From contig CAKQMD010000006.1 of the NCBI GenBank assembly GCA_934254925.1, forward strand, positions 1 to 62,110: a stretch of 62,110 nt of DNA, written 5' to 3'. Position numbers and translations under genes: made by a program. Each line of letters begins with the position of its first letter. The stretch's first letter is position 1. This document shows positions 15,878 to 22,872 of the stretch, piece after piece. The DNA is from an uncultured Alphaproteobacteria bacterium. Lineage in GTDB: Bacteria; Pseudomonadota; Alphaproteobacteria; RF32; CAG-239. A model generated the notes under the pieces. The model ran no database searches and was not told the origin of the DNA. It saw nothing but the letters and a program-made list of their open reading frames with translations.

Positions 15878-18172
15878 ATGAGCGACAACAATAATCCGTT
15901 TCAAATAAAAGTGTTGATGATTTATGACGGCATCAACGACAACAACGCGGCGTCACGGGCCATTCGCGGGCTGAAGCAAGATTTGGAAGCTCAGGAGGCC
16001 AGAGTTGTGGTTTCCGAATCGACGGAAGATGCCTTGGCCATTGTCTGTTCGGATCCGACCATTCAATGCGTGTTGCTTAAGATTGACGAGAAAAAGAACA
16101 TTTGCTGTGCCAATGCCGGAAAGATTCTCGTCAGCCTGCGTGAGCGCAACCAGGATATTCCGGTTTTTCTGATGGCAAGCCGGACGAGCGCTTCGGAGAT
16201 TCCGACGGATATTCTTGACAAGGTCAATGATTTTATCTGGATTTTGGAAGACACGACAGATTTCATTACCGGTCGCATCGTGGCGGCGACCGAGCAGTAT
16301 CGCGACTATATTTTGCCGCCGATGTTTCGGGCTTTGGCCGCTTTTTCAAATGTTCATGAATATTCTTGGCATACGCCGGGGCATACCGGCGGAACGGCTT
16401 TTTTGAAGTCTCCGGTGGGACGCGCCTTTTTTAACTTTTTCAAAGAGCCGGTTTTTCGTTCCGATCTGTCGATTTCCGTCGGCGAACTGGGATCACTGCT
16501 GGATCATTCGGGGCCGATCGGTGAAAGCGAAAAATATATTGCGCGGGTTTTCGGTGCGGACCGCAGCTATACGGTGACCAACGGGTCCTCGACTTCCAAT
16601 CGTGTCATTTTGATGGCCAGCGTGACCCGCAATCAGGTGGCTTTATGCGATCGCAACTGCCATAAGTCCGTTGAACACGGCATTACGATGTCCGGTGCCA
16701 TTCCGACATATTTGGTGCCGACGCGGAACCAATACGGCATTATCGGACCGATTTTGCCGGACAAGATGACCAAAGAGGCGGTGGCTAAGGCCGTTAAGGA
16801 TAATCCTTTGGTGAAAGAGGGAATTGATCCGACGCCGATCCATGCCATTGTGACCAATTCGACTTACGATGGCTTGTGTTATAACGTCAAACGGGTCAAA
16901 GAGCTTTTGGGCGAAAGTTCGGATCGTTTGCATTTTGACGAAGCTTGGTACGGCTATGCCCGATTTAATCCGATGTATGAAGATCGTTACGCGATGAGCG
17001 GGGATCCGAAAAAATATGACAAGAACGATCCGACGGTTTTTGCCACGCAGTCGACGCATAAGCTGTTGGCCGCTTTTTCCCAGGCGTCGATGATTCATAT
17101 TCGCGAGGGCAGAAAACCGGTCGACCACAAACGGTTTAACGAATCTTTCATGATGCATGCGTCGACGTCACCGTTTTATCCGATTATTGCTTCCAATGAC
17201 ATCAGCGCGGCGATGATGGATGGTGCCAAAGGCAAGGCTTTGACCGAAGATTCGATTAGAGAAGCCGTCTCTTTCCGCAAGACAGTGGCGCGGTTGAAAG
17301 CCGAATATCAGGAGAAAAACGATTGGTTCTTCAACGTCTGGCAACCGGATTACGTGCTTGATGACCAAGGGAAAAAGATGCCGTTTTACATGACGGACGA
17401 AGATCGTTTGGCAATGGATCCGCAATGTTGGATCTTGCGTCCCAATGACGTTTGGCATGGTTTCGGCAATATTGAAGACGGTTACTGCATGCTGGATCCG
17501 ATCAAGGTTTCGGTGGTGACGCCCGGTGTTGAGGCAAACGGTAGCCTTTCCGATTGGGGGATTCCGGCTTCCGTGTTGACGGCTTATTTGGATCATAAGG
17601 GAATTGTTGTGGAAAAAACAACGGACTTTACCATTTTGTTCCTGTTCTCCCTCGGGGTGACGAAAGGAAAGTGGGGAACCCTGCTCAATGCCTTGTTCGA
17701 GTTCAAAAAAGACTATGATCAAAACACGTCTTTGGAAAGGGTTTTGCCTGACTTGCTGCAGGGAAACGAAAGCCGTTATCATGGCATGGGGCTGAAAGAT
17801 TTGGCTGACGAAATGTTCCAAAGCATGAAGGAACTGGGAACGACCAAGGCTTTATCCGAAGCTTTTGCCGTGTTGCCGCAACCGGACATGAGCCCGGTGG
17901 AAGCCTATGAAAAATTGGTGAAAGATGAGATTGAGCCCTTAAAGCTTGATCAAATTGCCGGACGGACGGTGGCGACCGGCGTCGTTCCTTATCCTCCCGG
18001 AATTCCCCTGATGATGCCGGGCGAAAATGCCGGTCCGGACGACGGTCCGTTATTGGGCTATCTGAAAGCTTTGCAGGCCTTTGACAAGAAATTCCCCGGC
18101 TTTACCCATGACATTCACGGCGTGGAGCCCAATGCCGACGGGGATTATGAAATTCTTTGCATTAAGGCTTAG
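15878..18172 (+). CDS. adiA: Acid-inducible arginine decarboxylase
   Basis: PLP enzyme of 764 residues (E. coli AdiA has 755). It decarboxylates arginine to agmatine, using one cytoplasmic proton. An N-terminal wing domain (residues 1-130, ending DFIWILEDTTDFITGR) precedes the fold-I PLP domain (HTPGHTGG; GADRSYTVTNGSSTSNR; DRNCHKSVEHG; LHFDEAWYGYARFNP). The PLP lysine is K395 in TQSTHKLL. The C-terminal domain ends in EPNADGDYEILCIKA, like AdiA. Segment-by-segment resemblance favours AdiA over lysine or ornithine decarboxylases, and the partner AdiC supports this. Confidence 0.92.
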   Translation: MSDNNNPFQIKVLMIYDGINDNNAASRAIRGLKQDLEAQEARVVVSESTEDALAIVCSDPTIQCVLLKIDEKKNICCANAGKILVSLRERNQDIPVFLMASRTSASEIPTDILDKVNDFIWILEDTTDFITGRIVAATEQYRDYILPPMFRALAAFSNVHEYSWHTPGHTGGTAFLKSPVGRAFFNFFKEPVFRSDLSISVGELGSLLDHSGPIGESEKYIARVFGADRSYTVTNGSSTSNRVILMASVTRNQVALCDRNCHKSVEHGITMSGAIPTYLVPTRNQYGIIGPILPDKMTKEAVAKAVKDNPLVKEGIDPTPIHAIVTNSTYDGLCYNVKRVKELLGESSDRLHFDEAWYGYARFNPMYEDRYAMSGDPKKYDKNDPTVFATQSTHKLLAAFSQASMIHIREGRKPVDHKRFNESFMMHASTSPFYPIIASNDISAAMMDGAKGKALTEDSIREAVSFRKTVARLKAEYQEKNDWFFNVWQPDYVLDDQGKKMPFYMTDEDRLAMDPQCWILRPNDVWHGFGNIEDGYCMLDPIKVSVVTPGVEANGSLSDWGIPASVLTAYLDHKGIVVEKTTDFTILFLFSLGVTKGKWGTLLNALFEFKKDYDQNTSLERVLPDLLQGNESRYHGMGLKDLADEMFQSMKELGTTKALSEAFAVLPQPDMSPVEAYEKLVKDEIEPLKLDQIAGRTVATGVVPYPPGIPLMMPGENAGPDDGPLLGYLKALQAFDKKFPGFTHDIHGVEPNADGDYEILCIKA

Positions 18173-18241
18173 AAGAATTGTCGGGAGGGAAATCCCCATT
18201 AAACGGAGATTTCTCTCCTGTTGATAAGTTTTATTTTTATG

Positions 18242-18297
18242 TTGCAATTATAAATTTTAAATGCTAATTGATAAAGCATCACTTGCTACAAGTGTAT
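18242..18297 (+). promoter_or_regulatory. Leader copy 2: promoter plus start-site palindrome
   Basis: -35 TTGCAA (18242-18247), 17-bp spacer, -10 TAATTG (18265-18270), 7 bp, then the palindrome ATCACTTGCTACAAGTGTAT (18278-18297), one base different from the copy before the lysozyme gene. Here the terminator lies 60 nt further on rather than directly adjoining, so the terminated RNA would be about 110 nt. Confidence 0.75.
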
Positions 18298-18356
18298 CTT
18301 TTTGAGGATAACATTCAATTGAATTAGTTTAATCATAGTTTTTCTCTTTCATGGAA

Positions 18357-18387
18357 CGGCCCGGATTTTCCGGGCCGATTTTTTTTT
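18357..18387 (+). terminator. Leader terminator upstream of lysis cassette
   Basis: The stem CGGCCCGG / CCGGGCCG is followed by A and nine T, ending 16 nt before the start of the first lysis-cassette gene. Only AGGAGG and the start codon follow, so expression requires read-through. Confidence 0.92.
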
Positions 18388-18403
18388 AAGACAGGAGGTA
18401 AAA

Positions 18404-18952
18404 ATGGGAATATTTATGGCAATATGGCGCCGATTGTTCGGCGGCTATGAAGCGGCGCTGCGTTTTTTGCAGGAACGCGGTGTGCAGTTTGTCTTGTTGA
18501 CGGCGGCGGTTTTTGTGTGGGAATATTGGGTCAAAGCTTGTTCTTGGCCTTTGGCGCTGTTGGTTGGCATTTGGGTGTACGTCTTTTGGAGCGGCGGGCA
18601 TTTCATTTATTTTAAGATGGGGACGGAGAGTCCGGATTACATCCGAGAACAGATGGCAGCCGGGCGGCGTCCGGCTTTTTATTTTCTGATGAGTTGGCTG
18701 AAGGACAAATGGCGCCTGGAGGAGTTCGGACGTTTGTATTGCTTCTTGGGCATGACGCTGCGTTACGGAATTTACGCCTTGCCGCTCGGACTGCTTCTCG
18801 GAGGCGATTTTGTGGCTTCGGCTCTGATGATCCCCTTTGTTTATGCGGCCTGCTATTGGGTGGAATTTCCGTCGCGGGCGCATTTCCTCTCTTCTCCCAG
18901 CAATTGGGGAGAGTTTTTTTCGGGCCTGATCATCGGTTGGGCTTTATGGTAG
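18404..18952 (+). CDS. Multi-pass membrane protein of lysis cassette, holin candidate
   Basis: Protein of 182 residues starting at ATG 18404 behind a strong AGGAGG. Four or five hydrophobic segments are visible (VQFVLLTAAVFVWEYWV; WPLALLVGIWVYVFW; LGMTLRYGIYALPLGLLLGG; VASALMIPFVYAACYWV; FFSGLIIGWALW). The family was not recognised. It is the first gene of a cassette followed by Rz/Rz1-like spanin genes and shares its leader with a lysozyme gene, so a holin or holin-accessory role is plausible. It is larger than most holins (60-150 residues), so that assignment stays tentative. Confidence 0.55.
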   Translation: MGIFMAIWRRLFGGYEAALRFLQERGVQFVLLTAAVFVWEYWVKACSWPLALLVGIWVYVFWSGGHFIYFKMGTESPDYIREQMAAGRRPAFYFLMSWLKDKWRLEEFGRLYCFLGMTLRYGIYALPLGLLLGGDFVASALMIPFVYAACYWVEFPSRAHFLSSPSNWGEFFSGLIIGWALW

Positions 18953-18962
18953 GGAGGAAAAG

Positions 18963-19268
18963 ATGAAGAACGGAGTATTGTTGCTTTTGGGTGGTTTGGC
19001 GTTGCTTTGGTGGGGATTGTATTATTTTTCCCGCTGTTTGGAAGAACGATATGCTTCGGGGATGGAGGCCGGCAGTGCTTCCTGCGAGGCGGCCTATCAG
19101 CGCCAAATGGCGGAGGCGGGACGGCAAATCATGCTCAAAACCCAAGAAGTTGTCGCTTATCAAAAGAAGTTAAAACAACAACAGGAGAAATTGGATGAGA
19201 CGTGTCAGGAAATTTATGCGCTTGATCTTACTGCTTGCCGTTTGCAGTTGCAGCAAGCCGCAGATTAA
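18963..19268 (+). CDS. Rz-like inner-membrane spanin
   Basis: Protein of 101 residues with one N-terminal transmembrane segment (VLLLLGGLALLWWGLYYF) and an alpha-helical periplasmic part rich in Gln/Glu/Lys heptads (MLKTQEVVAYQKKLKQQQEK), the architecture of phage Rz i-spanins. It starts 10 bp after the membrane-protein gene behind GGGAGG. A second gene with its own ribosome binding site starts inside it in another frame, as in lambda Rz/Rz1. I-spanins fuse inner and outer membranes in the last step of Gram-negative lysis. Confidence 0.7.
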   Translation: MKNGVLLLLGGLALLWWGLYYFSRCLEERYASGMEAGSASCEAAYQRQMAEAGRQIMLKTQEVVAYQKKLKQQQEKLDETCQEIYALDLTACRLQLQQAAD

Positions 19269-19386
19269 TTATGTGCTGACGGATTGTTGTCCGGTCAATG
19301 TTTGCGAGAAGGGTCGGACGGTCGGAGATTTAGAGGCCGGTTTTGCCTGCCAGGCCGAGGTGATTCGACAATGCCGCTGCCGTTAG
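19195..19386 (+). CDS. Rz1-like outer-membrane spanin lipoprotein
   Basis: Protein of 63 residues that overlaps the Rz-like gene by 74 bp in a different frame. AGGAG at 19182-19186 lies 8 bp before ATG 19195, inside the Rz-like coding sequence. A basic and hydrophobic signal (KFMRLILLLAVCSC) leads to an imperfect lipobox, with the lipid probably on the second cysteine. The mature part (TDCCPVNVCEKGRTVGDLEA...CQAEVIRQC) resembles the Rz1/LysC pattern of PC...T.GDL...C..QV. The overlap, lipobox and motif together make a two-component spanin pair likely. Confidence 0.7.
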   Translation: MRRVRKFMRLILLLAVCSCSKPQINYVLTDCCPVNVCEKGRTVGDLEAGFACQAEVIRQCRCR

Positions 19387-19499
19387 GCCTTTTGTTTTTA
19401 AGAGAGGATGAGGAGGAAATTGGGGATTAAAAAGGAAAAAAGGTTTTCATCCTTTTTCATGCTGTTAAATTGAAATTATCAACGGTGAGGAGATTAAAA

Positions 19500-19931
19500 A
19501 TGGAGAATTGGGACTATTGGCAGATTCTGGCTTCAGCCGGCGTTTTTTTGATTATTCTGGAAATGCTGACGCCGACAATGTTTTTCCTTAACTTAGCATT
19601 GGCTTGCTTGTTGACGGCGGTGGTTTCGGTTTGGACGGCGAATTTGTATTTGCTGACGGGCGTTTGGGTGGCCGGTGCTCTTGTCTTTTGGGTAGGGTTG
19701 CGGCCGTTTTTGATGCGGAAGAAGACCGTGCCGGTGGCGATCGGTATGGAACGCTATCGTGGTGTCAAAGCCGTGGTCAGCGAAGACATTGACGCTAACG
19801 GTGGGGTTATCCGGGTTTTTGACGAGCGTTGGAAAGCGCGAAGCAGCGATGGCAGTTTTCTGGTTGCTGGGACGCCGGTGATAATTGAAAAAAACGACGA
19901 TTTAACGATGATTGTGAGAAAGGACGGTTAA
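19500..19931 (+). CDS. NfeD-like membrane protein
   Basis: Protein of 143 residues: hydrophobic segments in residues 8-75 (ILASAGVFLIILEMLTPTMFFLNLALACLL and LLTGVWVAGALVFWVGL) followed by a C-terminal OB-fold NfeD domain (YRGVKAVVSEDIDANGGVIRVFDERW...DGSFLVAGTPVIIEKND). NfeD proteins partner with SPFH/stomatin-family proteins in membrane quality control, and the SPFH gene starts one base after this stop. ATG 19500 is chosen over the upstream in-frame start because GAGGAG precedes it. Confidence 0.88.
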   Translation: MENWDYWQILASAGVFLIILEMLTPTMFFLNLALACLLTAVVSVWTANLYLLTGVWVAGALVFWVGLRPFLMRKKTVPVAIGMERYRGVKAVVSEDIDANGGVIRVFDERWKARSSDGSFLVAGTPVIIEKNDDLTMIVRKDG

Positions 19932-19932
19932 A

Positions 19933-20922
19933 ATGGAAGTTTTGTGGGTTGTTGTGGCGCTGGTAATCGTTTATTTTCTGAAAGGAATTGTGATTATTCA
20001 GCAGGCAGAAGCGATGATTGTGGAGCGTTTGGGCAAATTTGAGCGTGAGCTCGGACCGGGGCTTAATTTTATTTTTCCGATTTTGGAAGCGCCGCGGAAA
20101 ATGATGTGGAAAGTGACGGTCAAAGAGCCGCAGGGTGACAGTTATTCTTATGTCAAAGAGAGAGTAAAAATTGACCTGCGTGAGGCAATGTATGACTTTC
20201 CTCGCCAAAACGTGATTACCAAAGACAATGTGACCATCAGTATCAATGCGTTGCTGTATTTTCAGATCGTCAACGCTCAGAGTGCGGTGTATGAAATTCA
20301 GAATTTGCCGGAAGCGATTGAAAAGCTGACGCAGACGACGCTGCGGAACTTGGTAGGAGCGATTGACCTTGACGAAACCTTGGTTTCTCGCGATAAAATC
20401 AATCATGAACTGCGGGCAATTTTAGATGATGCGACCAATAAATGGGGGGTTAAAGTCAATCGGGTGGAGCTGCAGGATATTATTCCGCCGTCAGATATTC
20501 AGCAAGCCATGGAAAAACAGATGAAAGCCGAACGTGAACGTCGGGCAGCGATTTTGGAAGCGGAAGGTTTGAAGAAGTCGGCCATTTTGAAAGCCGAAGG
20601 GCAAAAAGAAGCTGAAATCAACAAGGCCGAAGGTGAGAAGAAAGCTTCCGTCCTTAAAGCGGAAGGTGAGGCCGAAGCGCGGATCAAAACCGCTCAAGCC
20701 GAAGCGACGGCCATTCGCGAGGTCAGCGAGGCTATTGCCCAAAACGGTCAGCCGGATAAATATCTGATTGCCATGAAGTATTTGGAAACTCTGAAAAGCA
20801 TTACCGAAGGTGAAAATAACAAAGTAGTTTACATGCCTTATGAGGCGACGGGGATTCTCAGTTCAATCGATGGAATCAAGCAAATGTTTGACAAACCTTC
20901 GGTTTCCGGCAAGGCTTCTTAA
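19933..20922 (+). CDS. SPFH/band 7 protein, QmcA/stomatin-like
   Basis: Protein of 329 residues: an N-terminal membrane anchor (VLWVVVALVIVYFLKGIVII), then the band 7 domain (VERLGKFERELGPGLNFIFP; VITKDNVTISINALLYFQI; LRNLVGAIDLDETLVSRDKIN; VNRVELQDIIPP), then a long charged coiled coil of repeated KAEG units (residues 200-275) as in QmcA and flotillin relatives. It forms oligomeric membrane microdomain scaffolds and commonly works with the NfeD protein encoded upstream. Confidence 0.92.
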   Translation: MEVLWVVVALVIVYFLKGIVIIQQAEAMIVERLGKFERELGPGLNFIFPILEAPRKMMWKVTVKEPQGDSYSYVKERVKIDLREAMYDFPRQNVITKDNVTISINALLYFQIVNAQSAVYEIQNLPEAIEKLTQTTLRNLVGAIDLDETLVSRDKINHELRAILDDATNKWGVKVNRVELQDIIPPSDIQQAMEKQMKAERERRAAILEAEGLKKSAILKAEGQKEAEINKAEGEKKASVLKAEGEAEARIKTAQAEATAIREVSEAIAQNGQPDKYLIAMKYLETLKSITEGENNKVVYMPYEATGILSSIDGIKQMFDKPSVSGKAS

Positions 20923-21162
20923 CGTCATCTGAAGCTGTTGAAATACCTGTTGTCGAGAAGGTAACAGATGAAGGCCGGGATGGACTGTATGTTCTTTTGC
21001 CTCTTTAAAACGGAGACAAGACAGAAATAAATGGAGACAGTCTTTCAGAGAGGGGGGGCTTGCTAAAGCTACTTTCCATAAGGCTGAAAAATTTTCCAAG
21101 CCATGGAAAAGGATGTAAAAATACGCCCCTCACAGTTTAATTACTGTGAGGGGTTTTGCAAT
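20923..21162. other. Intergenic region with one terminator
   Basis: About 240 bp separate the SPFH gene from the convergent flavin reductase gene. Apart from the hairpin at 21126-21157 no gene, repeat or regulatory site was recognised. Confidence 0.6.
21126..21157. terminator. Terminator between convergent genes
   Basis: A perfect 11-bp stem CCCCTCACAGT / ACTGTGAGGGG is followed by TTTTG on the plus strand and by a T-rich stretch on the minus strand. Confidence 0.85.
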
Positions 21163-21702
21163 TTAAATCGTTTTGCCCATTTGGTAGGCTTCTCGCATGG
21201 CGGGCAGAGGTTTAATGTCGCCGACGTTCCAAGCGCCGGTGCCGTAAATGATGCCTTTTTCGCGGGCGTCATCAAGGCAGTCTGCAGTAAAGCCGCGGAA
21301 GCCTTCAATGGTCTTTTGCATATTGGCCTTGTTGTCGTCTGCGGCAGTGACGATAAAATAGAAGTCTTTGCCGCTGATTTCCTGATAACGGGGAACAGTT
21401 CGGTCAATGAGCGTTTTCATTTGGGCGTTCATGGTATAAAAATACACCGGCGTGGCCATGACAATCACGTCGGCGGTTACCATTTTATCAAGAATTTCTG
21501 CCATGTCGTCTTTTTGCACGCAACGATGAGTGGTGTTGCAGATGCCGCAGCCGCGGCAATAATTGATGTTTTTGCGGCTGACGAAAATTTTTTCAACTTG
21601 ATGTCCGGCTTCTTCCGCGCCGCGTTTGAATTCGTCGCAGAGGGTGTCAGAATTGCCGCCTTGGCGAGGGCTGGCGGATAAAATCAAAACTTTTTTGCTC
21701 AT
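21163..21702 (-). CDS. Flavodoxin-family NAD(P)H-dependent oxidoreductase
   Basis: Protein of 179 residues with the FMN-binding start of the family (VLILSASPRQGGNSD), a Cys pair (NYCRGCGICNTTHRC) that in relatives may bind iron-sulfur or take part in redox chemistry, and the segment VIVMATPVYFYTMNAQMKTLIDR that contacts the flavin. It is probably a cytoplasmic NADPH:FMN or quinone reductase. Its ATG follows the cupin stop by 6 bp; both are driven from a MerR-type promoter, suggesting a response to electrophiles or oxidants. Confidence 0.88.
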   Translation of the reverse strand: MSKKVLILSASPRQGGNSDTLCDEFKRGAEEAGHQVEKIFVSRKNINYCRGCGICNTTHRCVQKDDMAEILDKMVTADVIVMATPVYFYTMNAQMKTLIDRTVPRYQEISGKDFYFIVTAADDNKANMQKTIEGFRGFTADCLDDAREKGIIYGTGAWNVGDIKPLPAMREAYQMGKTI

Positions 21703-21708
21703 AATGCT

Positions 21709-22194
21709 TTATTTCCCTTCATATTCTTGTGCGGTAACCGGTTCCAGCCAGGTCGTTTGGTTGTCTTGGGCATTGGTTTCCAGCGAAATATGCGTCATCC
21801 AGCTGTCCGGGGCCGCACCGTGCCAATGTTCGACGTTCGGCGCAATGCGGACAACATCGCCTTTGTGTAGGACTTTCTTGTCCTTGCCTCGTTCCTGATA
21901 ACGGCCTTCGCCGTTTAAAACCAACAAAATTTGGCCACCACTGTGTTTATGCCAATTGGTGCGGGCACCGGGTTCAAAAGTGACGTTGCCGATCGGTGCG
22001 TTAAAAATGTCGTCTTTGGGACTGAGCATTGTCAGGTAGGTTTGACCGGTGAAAAAACGGCCGTAAGGATTGGGGTCGCCTTGGGCGAAAATAGTGTCTA
22101 TAGATGCTTTTTTCATTTCCTGTGCCTTTGATGAGTTGGTTAAAATCAATAGAGCGGTTGCCAAGACCAGTGGTTTGATCAAATGATGCTTCAT
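21709..22194 (-). CDS. Secreted cupin-domain protein
   Basis: Protein of 161 residues with a signal peptide (LVLATALLILTNSSKAQ) and a single RmlC-type cupin barrel. Metal-ligand motif 1 is GARTNWHKHSGGQILLVLNGEG and motif 2 is GDVVRIAPNVEHWHGA. Close relatives are annotated as carboxymuconolactone-decarboxylase-associated or quercetin-like cupins, but the substrate is unknown. ATG 22194 follows AAGGAG; the open frame runs upstream through the promoter, so the longer version is not real. First gene of a two-gene operon with a flavin reductase. Confidence 0.85.
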   Translation of the reverse strand: MKHHLIKPLVLATALLILTNSSKAQEMKKASIDTIFAQGDPNPYGRFFTGQTYLTMLSPKDDIFNAPIGNVTFEPGARTNWHKHSGGQILLVLNGEGRYQERGKDKKVLHKGDVVRIAPNVEHWHGAAPDSWMTHISLETNAQDNQTTWLEPVTAQEYEGK

Positions 22195-22249
22195 GTATTT
22201 CTCCTTGTTCGTCTGATAAAAGGATTGGCAAAATTGTGATTCCGTTTTC

Positions 22250-22364
22250 AGCATAATCTTTAGAGATAACTCTAAGTCAATAATTTTTTTAGACTTTGCT
22301 AATGAAAAATTATTTATGACAAAAGTAAAAAAATTCATATTAGAGGTGACTCTAAGTTTAGTAT
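22250..22364. promoter_or_regulatory. Two divergent MerR-type promoters with TTAGAG-N4-CTCTAA operators
   Basis: Leftward promoter: TTGACT (22275-22280) and TATGCT (22250-22255) with a 19-bp spacer containing the palindrome at 22260-22275. Rightward promoter: TTCATA (22334-22339) and TAGTAT (22359-22364), also with a 19-bp spacer containing a palindrome at 22340-22355. The over-long 19-bp spacer with a dyad inside is the hallmark of promoters that MerR-family regulators activate by DNA distortion. The MerR gene at 22418 should control both itself and the cupin operon. Confidence 0.85.
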
Positions 22365-22417
22365 TGGGTTGACAAAGGGGAAGAAATGCGGCAATTTGAA
22401 GCAAACAGGAGGTCAAA

Positions 22418-22867
22418 ATGGGATATTCAATCGGACAAGTTGCACAAAAAATGGGGCTGACGCCTCATACTTTGCGTTATTATGAAAAAGAGGGGCTGCT
22501 GCCATTTGTGCGGAAGAGCAGTTCAGGATTGCGAGTTTTTTCCGACGAGGATATTGATTGGTTGGTTATTATCGAATGTCTGAAAGGTACGGGCATGCAG
22601 TTGAAGGACATTCGCCAGTATATCGATTGGTGTCGACAGGGAGATGAGACCCTTGGCGCACGGCTGGAGATGTTTAAGCGTCAGAAAGCCAAGGTGGAAG
22701 AGCAAATGGCGCAACTGCAACAGTATATGGAAAAAATCAACTATAAAATCGCCTATTATACCGAAGCCGTGGCCAACGGCAGCATTGACGTTTTTAAACG
22801 CAACAAGTGTTTGGCGGCGGAAAGGGAGCGTTTGTTCGGGACCGGCAAAAAGCAGCCGGAAGAATAG
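22418..22867 (+). CDS. MerR-family transcriptional regulator
   Basis: Protein of 149 residues. The N-terminal winged helix (YSIGQVAQKMGLTPHTLRYYEKEGLLPF, then SGLRVFSDEDIDWL) is canonical MerR, followed by a dimerisation coiled coil (residues 78-120). There is no conserved effector cysteine cluster in the C-terminal part, which places it nearer the AdhR/YhdM-type aldehyde- or electrophile-responsive group than metal sensors; this is inference. ATG 22418 follows AGGAGG. Two matching operators lie between this gene and the divergent cupin operon. Confidence 0.9.
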   Translation: MGYSIGQVAQKMGLTPHTLRYYEKEGLLPFVRKSSSGLRVFSDEDIDWLVIIECLKGTGMQLKDIRQYIDWCRQGDETLGARLEMFKRQKAKVEEQMAQLQQYMEKINYKIAYYTEAVANGSIDVFKRNKCLAAERERLFGTGKKQPEE

Positions 22868-22872
22868 GCTTT

